Of a stretch of 51,028 nt of DNA, positions 35,986 to 43,891 are shown one piece after another. Every line of letters begins with the position of its first letter. The stretch's first letter is position 1. The DNA is from GCA-2687025 sp964473525. Lineage in GTDB: Bacteria > Poribacteria > WGA-4E > GCA-2687025. A program made the translations under genes and the position numbers. The stretch spans positions 1 through 51,028 of the forward strand of contig CAYYPK010000044.1 in assembly GCA_964473525.1 (NCBI GenBank). The letters are read 5' to 3'. The notes beneath the pieces were generated by a model. It was not told the origin of the DNA. It searched no databases and saw only the letters and a list, made by a program, of their open reading frames with translations.

Positions 35986-36016
35986 CCTTGCGCATTGGGA
36001 GCCCATCGCGCAAGGC
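35985..36016 (-). terminator. Hairpin after the 329-aa secreted-protein gene
   Basis: GCCTTGCGC (35985-35993) and GCGCAAGGC (36008-36016) pair perfectly, with a further GGG/CCC pairing inside beyond a small internal loop. It begins 10 bases after the minus-strand stop at 36026. There is no T-run, so termination is only likely by position. Confidence 0.45.
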
Positions 36017-36025
36017 ATCTGACGG

Positions 36026-37015
36026 CTACAGCCTATCTAGAAGGTACTCGACGTTCGCCGTCAGAAGTCCCACCACCTCGGACGTGATGATCTCCTCGGT
36101 CGGCAGACCGTCGTTGGTCGACAGACGCCGCACGTCCGCCAACACGGCTTCCCCGCTCCGCCGCGCGCGTGCTGAGTCTCCGTCTTCTAGGGCGTCAATG
36201 ACAGAGGCCAGACCCTCTCGGATGGGCGCCGCGGCCTGCGCATCAGTCACCCAGCCAAGCTCCGCTCCCTGCTCGTACATCTCGCCAATGCACGCCGCGA
36301 AGCTTGGCGCGCTGAACGCCGACGGGACGGGGACAGGTCCCACGACATGCCCTCTGGCACAATTCTCACGCAGACCCACCTCTACCTCGACCGCATCGTT
36401 CAGGCTATTCGAGACGGCCGCACGGGCATACGCAGTGAGGATTCCTGGCAAACCGGGAGCGGCCAGTGCAAACCCGTCGATCGTCGCGCCGGGAACGACG
36501 TACGTGGGAGTCTCAGTCGGCCGGTACGGCTTGCCAGCCCATCGAACCCAATTCGGAGTGCTGGGCTCCGGTCCGGTTCGCCGGAAATACCAGTCGTCCG
36601 GTGTGAGAGAGGAGATGGGTGTAGCTTTCGACACGGTCATCTCGACGACAAACGTATATAGAAGCTGCGCGCTCCCCTCACCGTTCTCTACGCCGTAGCG
36701 GTAGCGATACATCCGCTGCCCCTGTGGCTGCGAGCCACTTCCAGCCGGTCCTGGCTCCAGCTCCTCTATCGAGGTTGAGACGGTCGCATCCAGCTTGTTG
36801 GATGGTACGTATACCAGGGAGGTCACGGAACCATCCGAGTCACGGTAGTAGATGCGCACATCACCGGTCTCGGCGATCACTTCGACGTCAAGGTTCTGCG
36901 CGCGCACCTTCTCGATGTTGAACACGCGCTCAAACGGGCGACGCTCCGCGGATGCCGTAAGTGCGTGACCCACGCAGAGACCAAAGGTAACAAGCAGCGA
37001 GAGTTGTCGGTTCAT
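36026..37015 (-). CDS. Secreted protein of a tandem paralogous pair (copy 1), unknown function
   Basis: 329 aa; ATG 37015 follows GGTGGGGACGC. Signal peptide QLSLLVTFGLCVGHALTASA. Shared blocks with the next gene upstream: DVRIYYRDSDGSVTSLVYVP, NWVRWAGKPY, VDGF/IDGFALAAPGLPGILTAYA, HVVGPVPVPSAF, LGWVTDAQAAAPIREGL, GLLTANVEYLLDRL. The last ~90 residues form a helical module resembling FIMAH-type C-terminal domains (a repeat of charged helices ending in LLxxNVEYLLDRL). The middle is beta-rich. No enzyme motif is seen. It lies 108 bases upstream of STT3-like copy 2, likely in one transcription unit. Confidence 0.7.
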   Translation of the reverse strand: MNRQLSLLVTFGLCVGHALTASAERRPFERVFNIEKVRAQNLDVEVIAETGDVRIYYRDSDGSVTSLVYVPSNKLDATVSTSIEELEPGPAGSGSQPQGQRMYRYRYGVENGEGSAQLLYTFVVEMTVSKATPISSLTPDDWYFRRTGPEPSTPNWVRWAGKPYRPTETPTYVVPGATIDGFALAAPGLPGILTAYARAAVSNSLNDAVEVEVGLRENCARGHVVGPVPVPSAFSAPSFAACIGEMYEQGAELGWVTDAQAAAPIREGLASVIDALEDGDSARARRSGEAVLADVRRLSTNDGLPTEEIITSEVVGLLTANVEYLLDRL

Positions 37016-37081
37016 GCGTCCCCACCGACGTGCAGGCCACCAGCCTACACGCCTTGCATAACACAACCCCACGGTCCCTTG

Positions 37082-38083
37082 CTAGAGCCTGTCCAGGAGG
37101 TACTCGACGTTGGAGATGAGGAGCCCCTCCGCCTCGGACGTGAACACGCTTTCCGTCGTGCCGTCTTCGGTGGAGCGTCGGATATGCTCGACACTGTCCA
37201 GCAGGTGGCGCTTTGCCGCATCCGTGTCGCCGCCCTCCAGCGATGCGCGGGCCGCTTCCAGACGCTGTAGTGTCGTCGCGGCTGCTTCTGGCGCGTTGAT
37301 CCAACCTAGGTCTTCGCTCTGGTGATACAACTCCTCAACATATTGGGCGAAGCCCACCGGGTCCAGGACATCCGGCGCGGGAACGGGACCGACCACTGGC
37401 CCGCCAGCCACGTCCTCGCCGGGCCCCCTTGGGACGTACACATACTCGTTGAGCTTCGCCCTATGTATTGGGACGCCCTGGGCAAACGCATCCAAGATGC
37501 CGGGGATGCCGGGCCCGCGCAACTCAAAGCCGTCTACACGTTCACCTGGCTGGATATAGTGCTCGGGCTTCAACCTTCCACCCCCAGACGTGGCCCACCG
37601 AACCCAGTTGGGCGCGGGCGCGATGGGGTCAGGCGTGCGGCTGTACCATTCCCTTCCTGGCGTGGTGAGCGATAGTGGCGTGCCTCTATTCAGAGCCATG
37701 TACACGACAAATGTGCGGACCGGCTGGACGCTGGCTTGCCCGCTCTGGATCGTGTACTCGTATGCGTACTGAGCGTGCGGCGTGGCAGATTCCTGAGATC
37801 CAGAGTCAGACGGGAGTGGCGGCAGCTTTCGGACGACCGTCTGTACCGTCAGCTCGAAGTTCACGCGTGGCTCATACACCAGCGTTTCTAGGCTACCGTC
37901 GGGGCCACGGTAGTAGATGCGAATCCTCCCTGGGGTCTCGGCTGGCCCGGCGCTCACGTTCCTCTCGTCGACTGCGTCCATGTCGAAACGGCTCTCGAAA
38001 ACTCCGCGTTCCGCCATAACGGACAGGCCGAGAGCCATCATCACAGCAGCGCAAGACAGTCGGACGCTTGCCTGAAGTCGCAT
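37082..38083 (-). CDS. Secreted protein of a tandem paralogous pair (copy 2), unknown function
   Basis: 333 aa; ATG 38083 is preceded by GGAAGGAGATCGGCC, a very strong ribosome-binding site. Signal peptide RLQASVRLSCAAVMMALGLSVMA. Same plan as its neighbour: RIRIYYRGPDGSLETLVYEP, NWVRWATSGG, VDGFELRGPGIPGILDAFA, PVVGPVPAPDVL, LGWINAPEAAATTLQRL, then a FIMAH-like helical end (SEAEGLLISNVEYLLDRL). The frame is also open upstream through the 95-bp repeat, from which MAVIAPLLKAGRRSA would be read; that resembles the start of STT3-like copy 2, so it is probably a vestige, not the real start. The 66-base gap to copy 1 fits tandem duplication. Confidence 0.7.
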   Translation of the reverse strand: MRLQASVRLSCAAVMMALGLSVMAERGVFESRFDMDAVDERNVSAGPAETPGRIRIYYRGPDGSLETLVYEPRVNFELTVQTVVRKLPPLPSDSGSQESATPHAQYAYEYTIQSGQASVQPVRTFVVYMALNRGTPLSLTTPGREWYSRTPDPIAPAPNWVRWATSGGGRLKPEHYIQPGERVDGFELRGPGIPGILDAFAQGVPIHRAKLNEYVYVPRGPGEDVAGGPVVGPVPAPDVLDPVGFAQYVEELYHQSEDLGWINAPEAAATTLQRLEAARASLEGGDTDAAKRHLLDSVEHIRRSTEDGTTESVFTSEAEGLLISNVEYLLDRL

Positions 38084-39326
38084 GGCCGATCTCCTTCCGG
38101 CCTTGAGAAGCGGAGCGATGACCGCCATGAGTGCCGTGGGTAGTGACCACCACCACGACGTGTGAAGTCGCGGGAGGTCCATGGACCGGGACCGACGGAG
38201 CCACCGACTCAACGCGTGCCCGTATGAGGCCTTCATAGTCGATTTCGCCCGGGGAGTTGGTGGAGAGCGCGCGCGCGGCCATCGCAGTGGCGTCCACGTC
38301 CTCCGGTGGGCGTGTGCCGTCGCCTGCTGTAGTACCCGGCGCATTCGCAGGGGCTGTGGGTGCAGCCGGAATACGCGCAGCCATGCCGGCGACCCGCGGA
38401 TCGGTGCTGTCGGCGGGGGAAGCCGCGGAAATGGCGTTGGACGGTGGTGCGTCTACCACCCCAAGCTGAGGGGATCCCGCAGATGGGTCAAGCGGAGGGA
38501 ACACCCAGCCGCCGGATTCAATTACCTCAATCCGGCGCCGCCACAGCAGCTTGCCTCGCTGCGGACTTGCCGCCCCGGCGTCACGGTAGGCTGCGATGGC
38601 CTCGTCGGCCTGGCCGAGCCGCTCGTAAGCGTGGCCAAGGTATCCATGAGTGTATTGGTCCGAGGGATCTACCTTCGTGGCAGACACCAACCTATCTACC
38701 GCCGATGCCGGATCGGAGTCCATTGTCATCTGCCCATATCCGCGCAGAGCGGCAAGTGAACGCGGCCGCATTTCCACCAGTTTGGCATAGTGGACGATGG
38801 ATTCATCCCGCGACGTGCGCTCCAAGAGTCTCGCGAGCATCATGCGCAGGTCGAACGACTCCGGTTCAGCAGCAAGCGCTCGACGGGCGTATGTCGTGGT
38901 TACGGCTCGCTCTATGGGGAAGTGGGTCAACATGAACTCCGCCGCTTCGCGCGGGGCCATGCCCTCGGTTCGTATATCGTATTCCCGCGGATCGCGCCCT
39001 GTGCCGATCACAGGGCGACCCGCGGCCGACGCGGCGAGCGCCGCGTCAGTAAGAGCGTTGATTCGAGCACGTTGATCGGCTGTAAGATGCCCCGCGCTGT
39101 GAGGCCGCGCCGACGCCATTCTGGAGGCTGCGCCCGTTCCAGACGTCAAGACCTTAGCGGCCTCCTTCGTGCTCACGGCATCTGGAACGTCGCTGCCCCC
39201 ATGTTCCGGGGTGGACGAGACCACGGTAGCTAGGTCGGAGGACCGAAGAGTCAGCCATAGCGCCAGGGTGGCAACCGAGACGGTCGCAAGAGAGATGGCG
39301 ACAGCTTTCGACACAGTACCGCCCAA
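37893..39326 (-). CDS. Membrane-anchored TPR protein; C-terminus uncertain
   Basis: Open frame of 477 codons from TTG 39326 (GTG 39314 is an alternative). An N-terminal anchor (KAVAISLATVSVATLALWLTL) precedes a Ser/Ala-rich linker, then TPR units from about residue 125 to 260: ERAVTTTYARRALAAEPESFDLRMM, ESIVHYAKLVEMRPRSLAAL, ASAVDRLVSATKVDPSDQYTHGYLGHAYERLGQADEAIAAY. The next ~120 residues are Pro/Ala-rich. After about residue 385 the frame runs through the 95-bp repeat and the start of the paralog gene with no stop until 37893; that part has low-complexity, Arg-rich composition and is probably not the native end. Confidence 0.62.
   Translation of the reverse strand: MGGTVSKAVAISLATVSVATLALWLTLRSSDLATVVSSTPEHGGSDVPDAVSTKEAAKVLTSGTGAASRMASARPHSAGHLTADQRARINALTDAALAASAAGRPVIGTGRDPREYDIRTEGMAPREAAEFMLTHFPIERAVTTTYARRALAAEPESFDLRMMLARLLERTSRDESIVHYAKLVEMRPRSLAALRGYGQMTMDSDPASAVDRLVSATKVDPSDQYTHGYLGHAYERLGQADEAIAAYRDAGAASPQRGKLLWRRRIEVIESGGWVFPPLDPSAGSPQLGVVDAPPSNAISAASPADSTDPRVAGMAARIPAAPTAPANAPGTTAGDGTRPPEDVDATAMAARALSTNSPGEIDYEGLIRARVESVAPSVPVHGPPATSHVVVVVTTHGTHGGHRSASQGRKEIGHATSGKRPTVLRCCDDGSRPVRYGGTRSFREPFRHGRSRREERERRASRDPREDSHLLPWPRR
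38101..38194. repeat. Dispersed ~95-bp repeat, copy B
   Basis: Second copy of the block at 35890-35985, located just before the strong ribosome-binding site of the 333-aa paralog gene. It includes a vestigial ATG and codons for AVIAPLLKAG, equivalent to the first codons of STT3-like copy 2. Confidence 0.8.
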
Positions 39327-39379
39327 CTATGAAAGGGAAGCGCCTCAACGACTATGACCCCAGCGTGAGCCTGGCTTGG

Positions 39380-40780
39380 TCAATGCAGCTGGTACTCAGA
39401 AAGGTGCTTAACATCGTATGCGCCCTGCCACTGCAGCTTGGAGCCGCCGTCGCCGCTCTTGAATAGGGTCCACATGAAGTCCTGCACGCCGCCGGACCCC
39501 GCCTTGGGGTCCGACAGGTTGCCATTCACGTCATAGGTAACATCCACGTGTCCCAAGCCAACCGAGTGGCCCACTTCGTGCGCGACCGTCTTCGCCATGG
39601 CTGCTGCCCGTTCGCCGGCGTCCGGGAATTCCCGCTCGTGTATCTTCACGTAGATCAATGTCTGCTGGGCCGTCGAGGGATTGCCGCCGGAACCGTCTGC
39701 GCCCGCGCTAGGATTCATCGTGGTTCCTCCGAACGCAGTAATCGGTTCTCCATCCTCATCCCTCTCCTCGTACCAGTCGTAGATCATAAAGCCATACTGA
39801 TCTTGGTGGCCAGGCGTCAACTCCAACGTAACGGCATGATAGCACTTAGCGTTGATCACCCTAGTGTCTAGGCCATCCATCTGGAGGCCGTTGATTCGAT
39901 GAATTACCGTGTGCGCCGACAGGTCGAACGCTGTGGAAATCGCTCCCGCCTCTCCGAGTCCCACGTCCGACGTACTGAACGCAAAGAGGTCGAACTGATG
40001 CGGAGCGCCCTTCGTATACACGTTATTCGTGCCGGTAGGCGATGTCCTAAAGCCACGGTACTCCTCGAAATACGATAGGCCGTCACCACGCGCGGTCCCG
40101 ACCCCACCTGGCAAGGTCTCGTTGTCCGCGTCAGGGTCTATCTCCATTCCGAGCCCCAGCGCGATCTCGTCGAACGCGTCGGCTATCCTGTTCCCGTTCG
40201 GCCCGTTGGAGACCATTGGTAGCTCATCGTAAGGTATCTCCTTGATGCATTCGTACGACTCGCCCGCAATGATGTCGTCCACAGTTACGACCAATTCGCC
40301 GTACGGAGCGTAGTCGCTGACATCAACGTACACTTGGATGCTCTCCGGCGGCTCCACGCCAAGGAACGTGATGACTTGCGACCTGTGATCCCCTGCCGCA
40401 GCAAAATCGGGCAGCGAGGTATGAGCGCTCGCGTCGGCAAGCATCATGTCCTGGGGATATGAGGCTGGGCCGAGTGTACCGTCGTCGGATCCGTTACGCG
40501 CCGTGTGGTGCGCCGACACATGCCCGCCCGAACCGTCCACCGCATCGGTGGTCACAGTGACCTCCAGATCCTGCGAAGGGCTGCCGCCGGTGGTGGTCGC
40601 GTACGCGGCTACGTCAATCGTCTCCAACGTCGCCGTACCGTTAGGCAGCCCCGACGGTTCGAGCACACCAGTTCCGTCTGGGTCAACGTCTACCCACGTT
40701 ACCGTGAACGCCGCTCCTGCTTCGCGCCCACCCGCCGCGAGCACCAACACACACGCCGTGATCAGTAGTCCTAGCCGCAT
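39380..40780 (-). CDS. Secreted metzincin-type zinc metalloprotease-like protein
   Basis: 466 aa; ATG 40780 overlaps the upstream stop by one base (TAATG) and has GGAAG upstream. Signal peptide LGLLITACVLVLAAGG. An N-terminal beta-rich region (about 25-190) is followed by a Ca-rich stretch (IDPDADNETLPGG). The zinc motif HEVGHSVGLGH is at residues 401-411, the full metzincin HExxHxxGxxH, with DFMWTLF as the possible Met-turn about 30 residues later. All three His and the Glu are present, so it is probably an active secreted endopeptidase. Which metzincin family is unclear. It sits in an operon with TPR proteins. Confidence 0.83.
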   Translation of the reverse strand: MRLGLLITACVLVLAAGGREAGAAFTVTWVDVDPDGTGVLEPSGLPNGTATLETIDVAAYATTTGGSPSQDLEVTVTTDAVDGSGGHVSAHHTARNGSDDGTLGPASYPQDMMLADASAHTSLPDFAAAGDHRSQVITFLGVEPPESIQVYVDVSDYAPYGELVVTVDDIIAGESYECIKEIPYDELPMVSNGPNGNRIADAFDEIALGLGMEIDPDADNETLPGGVGTARGDGLSYFEEYRGFRTSPTGTNNVYTKGAPHQFDLFAFSTSDVGLGEAGAISTAFDLSAHTVIHRINGLQMDGLDTRVINAKCYHAVTLELTPGHQDQYGFMIYDWYEERDEDGEPITAFGGTTMNPSAGADGSGGNPSTAQQTLIYVKIHEREFPDAGERAAAMAKTVAHEVGHSVGLGHVDVTYDVNGNLSDPKAGSGGVQDFMWTLFKSGDGGSKLQWQGAYDVKHLSEYQLH

Positions 40781-41661
40781 TATCTGGCTTCCTTCGCGAT
40801 CATCTTGGTTGTGTAGGCAACCATCATTTCTCCGCGCTTGATGATGTAGGACTTTGGGTATTCATCGACGAGCCGTTGACCATACTCGCGCGCGCGCTCG
40901 TAGTCACCCGACCAGTTGTAGAGCATCGCCATCATATCGAGCATGATGGCTCCGTCGCGTGGGGAGTCGTACAGCCCGCTGGTTATCAGTTCGTCGAGTT
41001 CGCGGATGGCGTCTGCCTTCCGATCCATCCAGTAGTACGACGCGACGATTGCGTACCGTGCGTGCGCTTCGGTCAGCGTATCGTCGGTGTCGGCGATGGT
41101 CTGGCGATACTGCGCGATGGCCTCCTCGTGCGTGAGGAGTCCCTGCGGAACCTCCAGGAACGTGCGCCAGACACCTGCGCGGGACGCTGCCGCGGTACCG
41201 GGATGGTCCTCAGCCGCGCTGACGAACAGTTCGTAGGCTCCCTCTTCGCGAAGGTCGAGAAGAGCCGTCGCCTGTCCCACCTTGGCGGTCGCCGCTTCGG
41301 GGCGTTCCGGGTGGTCCTCGGTCACCTTACGATAGGCCTCCAACGCGCGGCGCGGGGAAGCGCCGTGGTGCAGCTCAATGTCGCCGATGGCCAGGTGGGC
41401 CTCTGCCGCGCGTGGGGTACCAGGGAACCGCTCGATCACGTCTTGATACTTCTCGAGCGCGGCGAACGGCCGCCCGTCATCGTCCAGCTGACGCGCTTGG
41501 CCAAGTATCTCCGCTACCTCTGCGTCGGCCTCGACACCGATTTCGGCCTCGATTACCAGCGGCCCCTGCGCGTTCACCGTGTAGACGGCCCAAGCCGCGA
41601 GGACAAGCCCCGCAGCCAGCGCGTAGCCTATGATCCTACGTCCACCGTGTCTCTTCTTCAC
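40780..41661 (-). CDS. Membrane-anchored tetratricopeptide (YbgF/BamD-like) protein
   Basis: 293 aa; GTG 41661 is chosen for GGAAGGA upstream (an in-frame ATG lies eight codons earlier). N-terminal anchor RIIGYALAAGLVLAAWAVYTV. TPR-type helices follow: ALEKYQDVIERFPGTPRAAEAHLAIGDIEL, ALEAYRKVTEDHPERPEAATAKVGQATALL, AIAQYRQTIADTDDTLTEAHARYAIVASYY, YERAREYGQRLVDEYPKSYIIKRGEMM. The pattern is like envelope TPR scaffolds such as YbgF and BamD, but it lacks a lipobox. It is coupled by a one-base overlap to the metalloprotease gene. Confidence 0.82.
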   Translation of the reverse strand: MKKRHGGRRIIGYALAAGLVLAAWAVYTVNAQGPLVIEAEIGVEADAEVAEILGQARQLDDDGRPFAALEKYQDVIERFPGTPRAAEAHLAIGDIELHHGASPRRALEAYRKVTEDHPERPEAATAKVGQATALLDLREEGAYELFVSAAEDHPGTAAASRAGVWRTFLEVPQGLLTHEEAIAQYRQTIADTDDTLTEAHARYAIVASYYWMDRKADAIRELDELITSGLYDSPRDGAIMLDMMAMLYNWSGDYERAREYGQRLVDEYPKSYIIKRGEMMVAYTTKMIAKEAR

Positions 41662-41699
41662 AGGGCATCCTTCCATGTTAGACATGCCGTCCCGGCGGG

Positions 41700-42332
41700 C
41701 TACTTCCCAACTACCATTCGTTTCGACGCGGAGAACCCGCCAGCGCGAAGGCGATACACGTACACCCCGCTAGCAACGCGCTCTCCTGAGTCGTTCAGGC
41801 CGTCCCAATATGCCGCGTCTCTCGAGGACGTGTAGAAGCCCGCCGCGCGGTAGCCCAGGTCGAGGCGCCGCACAACGTCGCCGCGCATGTTGTAGATGTC
41901 CACCGCCACCTCGGCGTCGTGCGTGAGTTGGAACGGGATCCACGTCTCGGGGTTGAACGGATTCGGGTAGTTCGGATACAGAGATGCCATGTCGGGTACC
42001 ACACGCTCCGTGATGACCGTCGGCACGTCGACATTCCATCTGTGGGAGCCGCTCTCTACGACGAACCGGAGGGAGACGGGATCACGCCGCACCCGCGCGT
42101 CGCGTGCCGCGGTGATGAGTATCGGGACCTCGGTGTATGGCCGCGGGTTGCTGCCGGTACGAGCGGCAACGGCGACTCCGCCGCTGGCCGCCACCACCGC
42201 CACCCCGTCAGTGGGCGAGTCGGGATCCAAGAGAACGCGCACGCCCTCGAGCCTCGTATCCCCGACATTGACCAGCTTCAGTACGACGTCTGCGGTACGC
42301 CCTGTTCGACAGACAGGGCCGCGGCATCGCAT
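41700..42332 (-). CDS. Fragment with Ig-like part and C-terminal surface sorting domain
   Basis: 210 aa. The C-terminal ~80 residues (SLYPNYPNPFNPETWIPFQL, VDIYNMRGDVVRRLDLG, SGVYVYRLRAGGFSASKRMVVGK) form a FlgD-Ig/T9SS type A-like domain, as at the end of the 1205-aa protein at 45591. Residues about 15-115 look like a CARDB-type beta domain (VVLKLVNVGDTRLEGVRVLL). There is no signal peptide or convincing ribosome-binding site, and a stop lies shortly upstream in the same frame. It is probably the 3' remnant of a larger secreted protein. Confidence 0.6.
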   Translation of the reverse strand: MRCRGPVCRTGRTADVVLKLVNVGDTRLEGVRVLLDPDSPTDGVAVVAASGGVAVAARTGSNPRPYTEVPILITAARDARVRRDPVSLRFVVESGSHRWNVDVPTVITERVVPDMASLYPNYPNPFNPETWIPFQLTHDAEVAVDIYNMRGDVVRRLDLGYRAAGFYTSSRDAAYWDGLNDSGERVASGVYVYRLRAGGFSASKRMVVGK

Positions 42333-42686
42333 TTCCCCAGGACAAACACCGTAAGGGACATGACTACGAATCGTCTCGCCGTATTAGAGATGAGCATTGC
42401 TCTCATGACGCCCTGTGATAATGCCTATGTACTATCAATATTCCACGTGACTTATGTGATTACAGTGCGCGTCGCTGCACTGCGCAAGGGCCATCCTGGC
42501 TAGAGTAGGTAACCTAGGTAAGGGTTACGTTTATGTAGTGCCGGTCGCCGAGGCCAGCTGTGGGTGGGGTATCGCTGACGGCCGTTGGGCGGGTGGCCCG
42601 CAGTCCTCATATGTGCCTGGGCTCACGGTGGGCGCGGCATCGCCAACGCGCCGCGCTCATCCTCTACACTCACGCCGCGGGACGGA
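42333..42686. other. Intergenic stretch with AT-rich patch
   Basis: No supported gene. Positions 42405-42470 are clearly more AT-rich than the surroundings, which suggests a promoter region for the minus-strand fragment, but no clear -35/-10 pair with proper spacing is visible. From about 42640 the sequence resembles that just downstream of the OMP remnant at 33.0 kb, marking the edge of the duplication. Confidence 0.4.
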
Positions 42687-43862
42687 CTAGAACCACCAGT
42701 GCGTTTGCAGCAGCGCTTCCCCGAGGTCCGCGGAGCCGTCCGGCTGACCCGTGTACCGGAAGGTGGGCTTGAGTTCCAGGTATGGAATCGGATACAGCTC
42801 CGCGCCGAGGGAGGCGCGCCAGAACCTGCCCGACTCGAGATCCATGTCCGGGTCGAAGAACTCGAACCGCTCGACGATGTGGACGCCCTTGGCGACGCGG
42901 AACGTCCCCTCGACGAACACGGCGAGCGACTGCAAGCCGGCCTCGCCAGCGGCGTCGGCGAGGTAGTTGTCGGCGAAATCGACCTCTCCCATGAGCGTCC
43001 ACATGTCGCCACCGACGCCCGCGAATCCGCCAGCCAGCAGCGTGCGGCCTTCGATCGCGTCGTTGTTGTTGGAGTATACGTTTCCGCCGATCAGGCCCCG
43101 TAGGGATCCCAGCTCGACGTATCTCTCCGCGCGCCCGAGGAACGCCTTCTCATCGTCGCGATCGGGGATGGTGGATAGGGAGCTGCCGTTGTAGATGCCG
43201 CCCGTCAGGTAGAAGTGCGCGACCTCCGCGCCCATCTCGACGCCGGAATCCGCGTAGTTCGCTTCCCACAGCAGTCCGTCGCGGTCAGACCGTGGGTTCC
43301 CGCCGCGGACGAACGCCGTGTGGTCGTCGATCCGCAGACCGTAGTTGGGCAGGAACGACCCCGCCTTGATGTACTTCTCGCCGTCCTCGGACGCCATCAT
43401 CCCGAACACTTCCGCCGCGCCGTGCAGCACATCCTGCTTGATGTAGACGCTGGCGTGGTCCGTGAGTTGCCAGCTCGCGTAGAGGTCCGCCTGCATCGTG
43501 AAGAAGCCGTGGCTGACGTCTGTCTTGTCGCCGGACGTGTCGTCGGAGGCGTCGGCCCCGTCGACCCCGTCGACCCCGTCCAGATAGTCGATGTACGCGT
43601 ACGCCTGCGTGCGGATATCCCCGCCGAGGCGTATATCGTCGGTGATCGCCGCGTCGACATCGCGTCCATCATGGGCGGCGAGCGTGTCGTTCCCAAACTC
43701 CTCGACGCCGTAGCCGTTCCGCAGGCCGCCGCCCGAAGGGTTCGTGTGGCACAGATGGCAGCCTTCGCCCTCCTGCAACGAGAATCTGGGCAAGCTCCAG
43801 GCAGGGAGCGCCCCGGCGCCAACGCAGGACACAGCAAGCACGGTCAACAGGACGCGTCTCAC
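42687..43862 (-). CDS. Outer-membrane beta-barrel with N-terminal CxxCH heme motif
   Basis: 391 aa; GTG 43862 with GGGGAGGG seven bases upstream. Signal peptide RRVLLTVLAVSCVGAGALPAWS. The mature N-terminus contains one c-type heme site, CHLCH (residues 35-39), in LQEGEGCHLCHTNPSGGGLRNGYG. The rest shows alternating amphipathic strands (FFTMQADLYASWQL, ASVYIKQDVL, LYPIPYLELKPTFRY) and ends in HWWF; a terminal Phe is the barrel-assembly signal. It is probably a porin-like protein with a single heme, perhaps for electron transfer or sensing. Its 3' third is copied at 33035-33301. A 29-base gap separates it from the oxidoreductase gene. Confidence 0.8.
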   Translation of the reverse strand: MRRVLLTVLAVSCVGAGALPAWSLPRFSLQEGEGCHLCHTNPSGGGLRNGYGVEEFGNDTLAAHDGRDVDAAITDDIRLGGDIRTQAYAYIDYLDGVDGVDGADASDDTSGDKTDVSHGFFTMQADLYASWQLTDHASVYIKQDVLHGAAEVFGMMASEDGEKYIKAGSFLPNYGLRIDDHTAFVRGGNPRSDRDGLLWEANYADSGVEMGAEVAHFYLTGGIYNGSSLSTIPDRDDEKAFLGRAERYVELGSLRGLIGGNVYSNNNDAIEGRTLLAGGFAGVGGDMWTLMGEVDFADNYLADAAGEAGLQSLAVFVEGTFRVAKGVHIVERFEFFDPDMDLESGRFWRASLGAELYPIPYLELKPTFRYTGQPDGSADLGEALLQTHWWF

Positions 43863-43891
43863 CAACGGACCCTCCCCAACGTGAAACAGGA

